This document shows, one piece after another, positions 1 through 5,698 of a stretch of 5,698 nucleotides of DNA (position 1 is its first letter; every line of letters begins with the position of its first letter). The notes beneath the pieces were generated by a model, which saw nothing but the letters and a program-made list of their open reading frames with translations, made no database searches and was not told the DNA's origin. The position numbers and the translations under genes were made by a program. Origin of the DNA: Longimicrobiales bacterium. Lineage in GTDB: Bacteria > Gemmatimonadota > Gemmatimonadetes > Longimicrobiales > Gaopeijiaceae. Location: NCBI GenBank assembly GCA_022428035.1, contig JAKMDG010000476.1, positions 1 to 5,698 of the forward strand. Reading direction: 5' to 3'.

Positions 1-6
1 CCAGTA

Positions 7-570
7 ATGAAGCGCTCATTCGTCCGATCTCCGTACTTCTGGGCCATCGTCGCGTTTGCGTCGATCGTCCTCATCGCGTGGGTCGGTCGCGAAAACTACC
101 AGCCTGTCATCTCGGGCAGCGAGGCGCCGAACTTCACCGTTCTGGACATGGATGGTGCGGAAGTTCGGCTTTCGGATTTTCTGGGTGAGGACGTACTTCT
201 TGTAAACGTTTGGGCGACCTGGTGCGGGCCCTGCCTCACCGAAATGCCGTCCATGCAGCGCCTGTACGAGCAACTCGAGGGCGAGGACTTCGAGATCCTG
301 GCCGTCAGCATCGACGCGCCTGCCGGCTCGTTCGACCTCTTCGGACGTGAGGGAGGGGATCTGGTCACCTTCGCCGAAGAACTGGAGCTGACGTTCCCGA
401 TCCTGCACAACCCGAGCGGTGACATCCAGCAGATTTATCAGACGACAGGCGTCCCGGAGAGCTTCGTGATCGGAAAGGACGGCGTCATCTACAAGAAAGT
501 CGCTGGGGACACGGAGTGGGATGCACCTGAGAACGTGGAGCTCATTCGCAGGCTCCTGGCCTCCGACTGA
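7..570 (+). CDS. TlpA/ResA-family membrane-anchored thiol-disulfide oxidoreductase
   Basis: 187-residue thioredoxin-like protein. Residues 9-27 form one hydrophobic segment after a basic N-terminus (Lys2, Arg3, Arg7). No lipobox cysteine follows, so this is probably an uncleaved anchor with the thioredoxin domain in the periplasm. The domain starts near residue 37 with the APNF motif typical of TlpA/ResA/AhpC-like proteins. The redox motif WCGPC has Cys73 and Cys76, and Pro150 in GVPESF is the likely cis-proline. In this family such proteins reduce disulfides in apocytochrome c or other exported proteins, taking electrons from CcdA/DsbD. No cytochrome or ccdA gene is visible here, so the substrate is unknown. 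The ATG at 7 gives a sensible N-terminus, but only six bases precede it and the frame is open to the left edge, so its ribosome binding site and any upstream start cannot be judged. The next gene starts nine bases after the stop. Confidence 0.93.
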   Translation: MKRSFVRSPYFWAIVAFASIVLIAWVGRENYQPVISGSEAPNFTVLDMDGAEVRLSDFLGEDVLLVNVWATWCGPCLTEMPSMQRLYEQLEGEDFEILAVSIDAPAGSFDLFGREGGDLVTFAEELELTFPILHNPSGDIQQIYQTTGVPESFVIGKDGVIYKKVAGDTEWDAPENVELIRRLLASD

Positions 571-572
571 GG
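569..572 (+). promoter_or_regulatory. Shine-Dalgarno site for the YbbR gene, overlapping the upstream stop codon
   Basis: GAGG overlaps the TGA stop (568-570) of the thioredoxin gene and lies seven bases before the ATG at 580. This supports the ATG as the start and suggests that the two genes are translationally coupled. Confidence 0.6.
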
Positions 573-579
573 CGGCGCC

Positions 580-1557
580 ATGGCGACCCCGACTCAGGCG
601 CTGGTCCACAACTGGCGCTTGAAGCTGTCCGCACTCGGGTTGTCGGTGTTCCTGTGGGCTCTGGTCCAGGGTGAGCCGTCCAACCAGGAGACGTTTGCTT
701 CGGTGCCGGTCACGGTTCAGATGGCTGATACTGGCTGGACTACCTCTGGCGCTCCAGAGCCGTCCACGGTGGAATTGCGACTCGGCGGCCCGGCCCGGGA
801 AATCATCCGGCTAGCCCGCGAGGGAACCAGCATCCGTATTCCAGTCGGGTCGGTGGGGTCGCAGGACACCGTGATCGTGCTGCGCCGTGAGTGGGTCGAC
901 CTGGGCCAACGATCGAGCTTGAGTGTGGAGTCCATGTCGCCGTCCACGATCCGCGTCTCATTCGAGGAGGCCCAGACCCGACTCGTCCCGGTAGCGAGTC
1001 GTCTCGCAGGCAGGGTTCGAGACCGCCTGGCTCTGGCTGCGCCGGTCGAGGTCAGCCCTCAGATTATTCGCGTGCGTGGGCCGAGGAGTCGCGTGCAGGA
1101 GCTCGACTCGGTGAGACTCGAGGTGTTCGATCTGTCGGACGTGGCGCGCTCCGGCGCGTTCACCGTGAACGTCGATACTGCCCGACTTCTGGGTACTTCC
1201 GTCGCTCGGACGACCGCTACGGTGGGCGTTCGCGTCGAGGACATGGTCGAGCGCATACTCGACGGAATTCCCGTCGAAGCGATCGCGAGTCTCGGGGAGC
1301 CTGAGGTCATCCCCGATCCCGCGTCGATTCAGGTCCGCCTGGCGGGTGCGCGCACGCTCGTGACATCCCTCGATCCAGCAAGGCTCCGCGTGTGGGTCCC
1401 GCCGGAGTACCTGGAGGGCATGGTGCCGGGCGAGGAGCGCATCGTGAATGTCAGGATCGAAGGATTCCCTGCGCTGGTGACCGCGATTCCCGGGAACGAC
1501 CGGATTACCGTCCGACGGTTGATGGATGAGGCAGGGCTGCCGGGTGACCCACCGTGA
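580..1557 (+). CDS. YbbR-domain (CdaR-like) membrane-anchored protein with three YbbR repeats
   Basis: 325 residues. The N-terminus has the usual YbbR-protein pattern: a short stretch with NWRLKLSAL followed by one membrane segment (about residues 14-30, ending FLWALVQG). The rest should lie outside the membrane. It contains three beta-rich repeats, at about 41-128, 135-219 and 226-313. Each begins with a hydrophobic-Pro-Val element (VPVTV, VPVAS, IPVEA) and carries a Pro-x-x-Val/Ile-x-Val/Leu-Arg strand (PSTVELRLGG, PQIIRVRG, PASIQVRLAG). In Firmicutes the YbbR protein CdaR binds the diadenylate cyclase CdaA and modulates c-di-AMP synthesis, and the two genes are adjacent. No cdaA gene is present in this window, so a c-di-AMP role is only a family-based inference; an envelope-associated role is equally possible. 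The stop codon overlaps the GTG start of tsaD by four bases. The family call is firm and the function is not. Confidence 0.88.
   Translation: MATPTQALVHNWRLKLSALGLSVFLWALVQGEPSNQETFASVPVTVQMADTGWTTSGAPEPSTVELRLGGPAREIIRLAREGTSIRIPVGSVGSQDTVIVLRREWVDLGQRSSLSVESMSPSTIRVSFEEAQTRLVPVASRLAGRVRDRLALAAPVEVSPQIIRVRGPRSRVQELDSVRLEVFDLSDVARSGAFTVNVDTARLLGTSVARTTATVGVRVEDMVERILDGIPVEAIASLGEPEVIPDPASIQVRLAGARTLVTSLDPARLRVWVPPEYLEGMVPGEERIVNVRIEGFPALVTAIPGNDRITVRRLMDEAGLPGDPP
1543..1547 (+). promoter_or_regulatory. Shine-Dalgarno-like GGTGA supporting the GTG start of tsaD
   Basis: GGTGA matches the 3' half of the consensus ribosome binding site and sits six bases before the GTG at 1554, inside the end of the YbbR gene. 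It supports the non-ATG start, which overlaps the upstream stop. Confidence 0.45.
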
Positions 1558-2654
1558 CTGCCACGCTGAGCCGTCCGCTCGTCCTCGGGATCGAGACCTC
1601 GTGCGATGAGACTTCGGCGGCGGTGCTGGATGGTGACAATCGCATTCTCGGGCATGTCATCCTCTCCCAGGATGTGCATGAGATCTATGGCGGCGTCGTG
1701 CCCGAGCTCGCAGCACGTGCGCACCTCCAGAAACTGGACGGTGTGGTCGACGAGGCGCTCTTGAGAGCCGACGTGACCCTCAATGACATCGATGTTCTCG
1801 GTGTGACCGCCGGGCCGGGTTTGATCGGAGCTCTGCTTGTGGGTGTTTGCTGGACCAAGGCCACGGCGTGGGGGCTGGGTCGCCCCTGGATCGCGGTCCA
1901 CCACATGGAAGGACATCTCTTCGGCCCCGTGCTCGAGCAGGTCGATGCTGAGCCCCCCTTCATCGCTCTGCTCGTGTCGGGCGGGCACACCATACTGCTA
2001 CATGCGACCGCCTGGGGTGAGTATGAGCTGCTTGGACAGACCCGCGATGACGCGGCGGGGGAGGCGTTCGACAAGGTCGCCAAATTGCTCGGGCTTCCTT
2101 ACCCAGGCGGTCCCTCGATCCAGAGCGTCGCCGTCGCCGGCGACCCGGCGCGGCATCGCCTCCCGCGGCCGATGCTCCGGCGTAATCAGACTGTCGATGA
2201 CCCGGCGTATTACGACTTTTCGTTCAGTGGTCTCAAGACGGCGGTGGTCGAACTGACGCGCAAGCTGGGTGACGAAGCGCTGCCTGAGGAGGTCCCTCAC
2301 GTAGCAGCGGCGTTTCAGGCCGCGGCTGTGGAGGTGCTGGTCGCCAAGACCCTGCGGGCGGTGACCGAGACCGGCTGTGGGCGGATTGTCCTCGGTGGTG
2401 GGGTCAGTGCGAACACACTCCTGCGTCAAGAGATGTCGAGTCGCCTCGACGAGCTCGATGCTCGCACAGGGCCCAGGGCCGTGCATCACGCATCCCCGAG
2501 ACTCTCGCTCGACAACGGAGCTATGATCGCGCGCGCTGCGCGATTTCGTTTCGATCAGGGCGAGCGAGCACCGTACGATCAAAACGCGTCGGCCTCGATG
2601 GCGTTCCCCGGGCTCCGCAGCGGTTCCCGCGCGGGCGTCACATCACGAACTTAA
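1554..2654 (+). CDS. tsaD: tRNA N6-adenosine threonylcarbamoyltransferase TsaD
   Basis: 366 residues, slightly longer than the usual 335-345. TsaD transfers the threonylcarbamoyl group from TC-AMP to A37 of tRNAs that read ANN codons, forming t6A, together with TsaB and TsaE in the cytoplasm. Nearly all hallmarks of this ASKHA-fold family (Kae1/Gcp/YgjD) are visible: GIETSCDETS (12-21), the metal-binding HMEGH (His117 and His121), SGGHT (142-146), DDAAGEAFDK (165-174), FSFSGLKTAV (222-231), GGGVSAN (281-287) and LDNGAMIA with metal-ligand Asp320. The GTG start overlaps the YbbR stop as GTGA, which suggests translational coupling; an ATG start that would keep the N-terminal GIETS motif is not available. 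The extra length is spread between a short leader and a C-terminal tail of about 20 residues rich in Ser, Gly and Arg. The partner genes tsaB, tsaC and tsaE are not in the window. lgt follows after six bases. The protein looks intact and functional. Confidence 0.98.
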   Translation: MTATLSRPLVLGIETSCDETSAAVLDGDNRILGHVILSQDVHEIYGGVVPELAARAHLQKLDGVVDEALLRADVTLNDIDVLGVTAGPGLIGALLVGVCWTKATAWGLGRPWIAVHHMEGHLFGPVLEQVDAEPPFIALLVSGGHTILLHATAWGEYELLGQTRDDAAGEAFDKVAKLLGLPYPGGPSIQSVAVAGDPARHRLPRPMLRRNQTVDDPAYYDFSFSGLKTAVVELTRKLGDEALPEEVPHVAAAFQAAAVEVLVAKTLRAVTETGCGRIVLGGGVSANTLLRQEMSSRLDELDARTGPRAVHHASPRLSLDNGAMIARAARFRFDQGERAPYDQNASASMAFPGLRSGSRAGVTSRT

Positions 2655-2660
2655 AAGACT

Positions 2661-3503
2661 ATGTATCCGGTTTTCTTTGAAATGCCCGATTGGGTCCCTT
2701 TTCTCGGGGGGCAGCCCATCACGTCGTTCGGCGTATTCATGCTGCTCGCCTTCCTCACGGCGGGGTATGTCCTGCGCGCCGAATTGCGGCGCATTGGCGA
2801 GGACCCGGACAAGGCGTGGGACTTCGTCTTCATGGCCGTCATTGGCGGTATCCTGGGCGCGAAGGGGTACTACATGCTCCTGAACTTCCCGCGTCTGGTC
2901 CAAGACCCGATGGGGATGATTCTCTCTCGCGGCGGGCTCGTCTGGTACGGGGGCTTCCTGCTCGCGACTGCCTTGGTGATCTGGGAGATCAGGCGACAAA
3001 AACTGTCCGTTCCGACGATGGCTGACCTCATGGCTCCAGCGCTTGCGCTCGCCTATGCGGTTGGACGCATCGGTTGCTTCATGGTCGGGGACGACTGGGG
3101 TCGGCCTACGGACTCGTTTCTGGGCATGCGTTTCCCCCAGGGAACCCCTGCGACAACGGTTCAAAATATCGAGCAGATGTTCGGAATCACCGTCGATCCC
3201 GCGCTGATCGAGGAGTACGGACAAGTGGTGCCGGTCCATCCAACGCAACTGTATGAGGTTGGGATCAGTACGCTGATCTTCTTCGCCCTGTGGCGGATCC
3301 GCGACCACGGTCATCAAAAAGGCTGGCTCTTCATGGTCTGGCTGATCTGTGCAGGCTTCGAGCGTTTTCTGGTGGAGTTTCTCCGTGCGAAGGACGATCG
3401 GTTCTTCGGCATTCTGACCGTCGCTCAGGTGATCAGTCTCGGCATCGTGGCGTTCGGGTTCTGGGGTGCCATGAAGACCCGTGCGGCGGCGGAGCCCGCC
3501 TGA
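2661..3503 (+). CDS. lgt: Prolipoprotein diacylglyceryl transferase
   Basis: 280 residues with several hydrophobic helices (about 20-38, 56-75, 98-112, 123-142, 200-217, 224-240 and 250-270). Lgt is an inner-membrane enzyme that moves diacylglycerol from phosphatidylglycerol to the lipobox cysteine of prolipoproteins, the first step of lipoprotein maturation. Signature elements are the MYPV start common in this family, RGGLVWYGG (90-98), GRIGCF...DDWGRP (135-149), HPTQLYE (193-199) and ERFLVEFLR (234-242). By eye, Arg136, Arg235 and Glu239 correspond to E. coli Arg143, Arg239 and Glu243. Tyr96 stands where E. coli has His103, and Cys139 where it has Asn146; many non-enterobacterial homologues also differ at these sites, so I do not read this as loss of function. 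The ATG at 2661 lies in an A/T-rich stretch with only a weak ribosome binding site. A second ATG at 2682 would remove the conserved MYPV start and is less likely. The stop is one base before the next start. Confidence 0.97.
   Translation: MYPVFFEMPDWVPFLGGQPITSFGVFMLLAFLTAGYVLRAELRRIGEDPDKAWDFVFMAVIGGILGAKGYYMLLNFPRLVQDPMGMILSRGGLVWYGGFLLATALVIWEIRRQKLSVPTMADLMAPALALAYAVGRIGCFMVGDDWGRPTDSFLGMRFPQGTPATTVQNIEQMFGITVDPALIEEYGQVVPVHPTQLYEVGISTLIFFALWRIRDHGHQKGWLFMVWLICAGFERFLVEFLRAKDDRFFGILTVAQVISLGIVAFGFWGAMKTRAAAEPA
3491..3494 (+). promoter_or_regulatory. Shine-Dalgarno GGAG that decides the phosphoesterase start
   Basis: GGAG lies ten bases before the ATG at 3505, within the last codons of lgt. 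It favours this ATG over the in-frame GTG at 3481, which would add eight residues (RRRSPP-rich) and overlap lgt by 23 bases. Confidence 0.5.
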
Positions 3504-3504
3504 G

Positions 3505-4350
3505 ATGTCTGCCGGGTTCACCGTCCTGCACACGTCGGACTTTCAGTGCGGCAGGCCCTATCTGTCTCGTGCCACGGATGCATTGATGGAACTCTGGTCC
3601 GAGGTCGATCCGAATGTCGTGATCGCCTCGGGCGATCTGACTCAACGTGCGAAGAAGCGAGAGTTCCGGGTGGCTCGTTCAATCCTGGAGCGCTTTGGTG
3701 ATACCCCGGTCGTAGTCACGCCTGGAAATCACGACGTACCGTTATATCGCTTCTGGGAGCGACTCATCGACCCGTTCGGGAACTGGCGGCGCTTCGCCGG
3801 AGAGGAGGCGCTCGACACCGTGACCACCGTGCCCGGTGCGGTGATCGTGGCACTGAATTCGGCAGCGCCTCGGCGGGCTATCGTCAACGGCCGCATCGAC
3901 GACGCTCAGGTGGAGTTCGCCCGCCGCGCGTTCCTGGGCAGCGACCCGAGCAATGTTCGGATGCTTGTCATCCACCATCACTTCGTGCCTGTGCCCGATG
4001 GCGAAGCCGGCCAGCCGCTCCCAGGAGCTGCTCGGCTCGCCCACGCCTTCAGCGACATGGGGGTGGACGTGGTTCTTGGCGGGCATGTGCATCAGATCCA
4101 CATGCACGTGGCCGAGGACATTCCGGGATGTCCCCGCCGAGACCCACCGCTGCCGATCCTCGCGTGTGGCACCAGCACGTCTCGACGAGGTCGGGGCGTG
4201 GAGGCGGGTTGGAACAGCGTGAGCGTGATGCGCTTCGGTGACGGAACGCTTGAGGTCACACCGTACCGCCGAGCCCCGGATGCCTCTGCCTTCGAGGCGA
4301 TGCCGGCCCGCAGCTGGCTCCTGCGCGGCGGACTCGGGGCGGTGAACTGA
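3505..4350 (+). CDS. Calcineurin-like metallophosphoesterase (class III cyclase phosphodiesterase / CpdA-like group)
   Basis: 281 residues from the ATG at 3505. It has the dinuclear-metal phosphoesterase motifs in order: TSDFQCG (Asp12, Gln14), GDLT (Asp44), GNHD (Asn75, His76), HHHF (His157-159) and GGHVH (His194, His196). The first motif is normally Asp-x-His, and here the His is Gln14; all other expected ligands are present. There is no signal peptide or membrane segment, so it is probably cytoplasmic. Relatives hydrolyse cyclic nucleotides, glycerophosphodiesters or other phosphoesters, and the substrate cannot be read from the sequence. Because it lies between lgt and an Omp85 gene, an envelope-related phospho-substrate is conceivable, but that is only inference from context; I do not see enough to call it LpxH. 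The alternative GTG start at 3481 would overlap lgt. Its TGA shares one base with the ATG of the next gene (TGATG), indicating tight coupling. Confidence 0.88.
   Translation: MSAGFTVLHTSDFQCGRPYLSRATDALMELWSEVDPNVVIASGDLTQRAKKREFRVARSILERFGDTPVVVTPGNHDVPLYRFWERLIDPFGNWRRFAGEEALDTVTTVPGAVIVALNSAAPRRAIVNGRIDDAQVEFARRAFLGSDPSNVRMLVIHHHFVPVPDGEAGQPLPGAARLAHAFSDMGVDVVLGGHVHQIHMHVAEDIPGCPRRDPPLPILACGTSTSRRGRGVEAGWNSVSVMRFGDGTLEVTPYRRAPDASAFEAMPARSWLLRGGLGAVN
4341..4345 (+). promoter_or_regulatory. Shine-Dalgarno-like GGTGA before the small membrane-protein gene
   Basis: GGTGA ends four bases before the ATG at 4350. It matches the 3' part of the consensus site, so its alignment with 16S rRNA would be near normal. 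It supports the ATG that shares a base with the preceding stop codon. Confidence 0.35.
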
Positions 4351-4547
4351 TGCCGAGGTATCGCCGACGTCCGATCACTCGAGAGAAGTCGCTCCAGGCG
4401 GCACTCACCTCCGTGGTCGTCGGTGCTGGTGCGGCTGCCATGACCTACGTGATCACTCGCTTGATGCTCCAGCGTGACCCGCTGCTTCCGGAGTCAGTGT
4501 CTCCGGCAGTCATTGCGCCTTCGGGGGCGGACACGGGGGACGAGTGA
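4350..4547 (+). CDS. Small single-pass membrane protein of unknown function (65 residues)
   Basis: I do not recognise this protein. The first 13 residues are strongly basic (Arg at 3, 5, 6, 7 and 11, Lys13). They are followed by one hydrophobic, Ala/Gly/Val-rich segment at about 17-36, and then a Pro/Ser-rich tail that ends acidic (DTGDE). The positive-inside rule predicts the N-terminus in the cytoplasm and the tail in the periplasm. No cysteine, lipobox or enzyme motif is present. The ATG overlaps the phosphoesterase stop by one base, and its own TGA overlaps the GTG of the Omp85 gene by four bases. Both junctions suggest that it is translated as part of the operon rather than being a chance ORF. 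Its position suggests an accessory or tethering role for a neighbouring envelope gene, but the sequence itself gives no function. Confidence 0.65.
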   Translation: MPRYRRRPITREKSLQAALTSVVVGAGAAAMTYVITRLMLQRDPLLPESVSPAVIAPSGADTGDE

Positions 4548-5698
4548 CTCTAGGCTGGCGTGTCCCGGCGATCTCGAGCGTGGTTGGGCTTGGGCTGCTG
4601 CTGTTGCCGGCACCCAGTGCAGGACAGCTCAGAGGGCCCGAGGTCGAAGAGGTTCGATTCGAAGGGAACGTCACGTTCCCTGCCGACTCACTCGCTCGAG
4701 CGATCGCGACGCGGACCACAGCCTGTCGATCACTCTGGTTCTACTTCCCCATTCCGCTGTGCCCGCTGGGCGTCGACTTTGCGCTCAGTCGGTCAACGCT
4801 GCGTGATCGGGATCTGCCTCGTGACCGCGCGCGCCTCATACTCTGGTACCGTCAGCGAGGCTTTCGGGACGTGGTCGTGGATTCGGCCGTAGTCGACCGG
4901 ACCGAGACGACGGCGAGAGTCATGTTTCGGATCGATGAAGGTCGACCCATCATAGCGGACAGCATCGAGTTTACCGGGATCAGTGACCTCGGGGATGGTG
5001 AGCTGCTCGACGGCCTGCCCATCGCCGAAGGTGATCGCCTGTCCACGCTCGCGCTCGACGCGACACGCGACACCATCATCCGTCGCCTGAGTAATCGTGG
5101 GTATGCCTACGCGGACGTCTTTCGGCGCGTGAGTCGCCCAGGTAATCCGCCATCGTACGACGCGATCACGACCTTCGAGATTATCCGGGGGCCCGAGACG
5201 ACCTACGGAGACATCACCGTTTCGGGTGTGGAGAACCTGGGCGTGGGTACGGTACTGCGAACCGCCCAGCTTCAGCGTGGATCTCCCTATCGAAGGTCCG
5301 AAGTCGACGACGCTACGACGCGCCTGTACGGCCTGGAGATCATCAGGAACGCCAGCGTGCTCCCTGATACTGTGGCTGACCTTCAGGACCCGACGGTGAA
5401 TGTCGCGATTACGCTGCAGGAAGGTGATGCCTACCGGGTGCGTGCGGGTGGCGGGTGGAGTACCGCCGAGTGCCTGAACGTCGAGGCCCAATGGACGAGC
5501 CGGAACTTCTTCGGTGGAGGTCGCACATTGTCGGTGCGCGGACGGGTCGGAAACATCCTCGCCTCGCAGTCGCAATTCCGGGATGTGCTTTGCTCGCAGA
5601 GCGGAGACGAAAAGAAATACAGGGATCTCACCGGTCTCGGTGTCGTCGACTTCGTGCAGCCCTGGATCTTCTCAACGCGCAACGCCCTCTCAGCGTCC
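4544..5698 (+). CDS. TamA/BamA-like Omp85 outer-membrane protein, N-terminal part (runs off the right edge)
   Basis: The frame stays open from the GTG at 4544 to the last base, giving 385 residues without a stop. Residues 1-26 look like a Sec signal peptide: Arg6, then a Leu-rich core ending LLLLPAPSA, with likely cleavage near 26. Next come about three POTRA domains. The first (about 33-135) begins VRFEGNVTF and contains an insertion with Cys61 and Cys73; the second (about 137-216) begins IEFTGI; the third (about 219-294) begins ITVSGVENLG. From about residue 297 the alternating pattern with Gly and aromatic residues (RAGGGWST, SRNFFGGGRTLSVRG) marks the start of the C-terminal beta-barrel, whose remainder lies beyond the window. 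Omp85 proteins insert or translocate proteins at the outer membrane. Three POTRAs resemble TamA more than the five-POTRA BamA, but in non-proteobacterial phyla such a protein could have either job. The GTG overlaps the upstream TGA as GTGA. The ribosome binding site is weak (GGGGGA, three bases away), so translation probably depends on coupling. Confidence 0.87.
   Translation, partial: MTLGWRVPAISSVVGLGLLLLPAPSAGQLRGPEVEEVRFEGNVTFPADSLARAIATRTTACRSLWFYFPIPLCPLGVDFALSRSTLRDRDLPRDRARLILWYRQRGFRDVVVDSAVVDRTETTARVMFRIDEGRPIIADSIEFTGISDLGDGELLDGLPIAEGDRLSTLALDATRDTIIRRLSNRGYAYADVFRRVSRPGNPPSYDAITTFEIIRGPETTYGDITVSGVENLGVGTVLRTAQLQRGSPYRRSEVDDATTRLYGLEIIRNASVLPDTVADLQDPTVNVAITLQEGDAYRVRAGGGWSTAECLNVEAQWTSRNFFGGGRTLSVRGRVGNILASQSQFRDVLCSQSGDEKKYRDLTGLGVVDFVQPWIFSTRNALSAS

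Noticed and set aside
2526..2544. Perfect 7-bp inverted repeat (ATCGCGC, 5-base loop, GCGCGAT)
   Set aside because: It lies inside the conserved IARAARF coding stretch of tsaD, about 110 bases before the stop, and is not followed by a T-run. It is probably a by-product of GC-rich codons rather than a terminator or operator.
1998..2582. 194-residue antisense ORF within tsaD
   Set aside because: tsaD on the + strand carries all family motifs through this region; the antisense frame has none.
2655..2660. A/T-rich stretch at the tsaD-lgt junction as a promoter or terminator
   Set aside because: The gap is only six bases, without a -35/-10 pair or a hairpin. The low GC more likely keeps the lgt start unstructured.
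3481..3504. Upstream GTG start for the phosphoesterase
   Set aside because: It would add an RRRSPP-type leader and overlap lgt by 23 bases. The ATG at 3505 has a GGAG ahead of it and starts just before the first conserved strand.
2643..3533. 296-residue antisense ORF covering the whole lgt gene
   Set aside because: Its composition is rich in Arg, Glu, Asp, His and Pro, with no recognisable motif. It is the reverse-frame shadow of a well-conserved lgt.
4793..5575. 260-residue antisense ORF on the - strand
   Set aside because: It lies opposite the + frame that has clear signal-peptide, POTRA and barrel features. Its translation shows no domain or membrane pattern. Long antisense frames are common in GC-rich genes.
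1..5698. CRISPR arrays, tRNA/rRNA genes, insertion sequences, toxin-antitoxin or defence genes
   Set aside because: No spaced direct repeats, cloverleaf-like segments, transposase motifs or terminal inverted repeats were seen, and nearly every base is accounted for by seven coding sequences.

Overview
The window is 5.7 kb of GC-rich (roughly 60-65% by eye) bacterial chromosome. It is packed with seven genes on the + strand and has only about 22 bases outside coding sequence. An Omp85-type outer-membrane protein and a periplasmic TlpA-like thioredoxin show a Gram-negative (diderm) cell. The gene set, and the cysteine-containing insertion in the first POTRA domain of the last gene, remind me most of Gemmatimonadota or a related environmental phylum. 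That placement is from memory and is only moderately likely. Nothing suggests a plasmid, phage or transposon.

Layout from left to right: (1) 7-570, membrane-anchored TlpA/ResA-type thioredoxin; (2) 580-1557, YbbR (CdaR-like) protein with one N-terminal membrane segment and three YbbR repeats; (3) 1554-2654, tsaD, the tRNA t6A37 threonylcarbamoyltransferase; (4) 2661-3503, lgt, prolipoprotein diacylglyceryl transferase; (5) 3505-4350, calcineurin-like metallophosphoesterase; (6) 4350-4547, a 65-residue single-pass membrane protein of unknown function; (7) 4544 to the right edge, the N-terminal 385 residues of a TamA/BamA-like Omp85 protein with a signal peptide, about three POTRA domains and the start of its beta-barrel.

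Neighbouring genes are separated by 9, 6 and 1 bases or overlap by 4, 1 and 4 bases. I see no promoter, terminator or RNA gene between them, so the block is probably one polycistronic unit with a promoter to the left of the window. The shared theme is building the cell envelope: disulfide chemistry in the periplasm, lipoprotein modification, outer-membrane protein insertion and a membrane-tethered YbbR protein. The housekeeping tRNA-modification gene tsaD sits among them.

I did not find a new defence, mobile or regulatory system. The points most worth a second look are: the long partial Omp85 gene, whose frame is open to the window edge and which is overlaid by a misleading antisense ORF; its cysteine-bearing POTRA insertion; a His-to-Gln change in the first metal motif of the phosphoesterase; the uncharacterised small membrane protein coupled to the Omp85 gene; and a YbbR protein with no diadenylate cyclase gene beside it.
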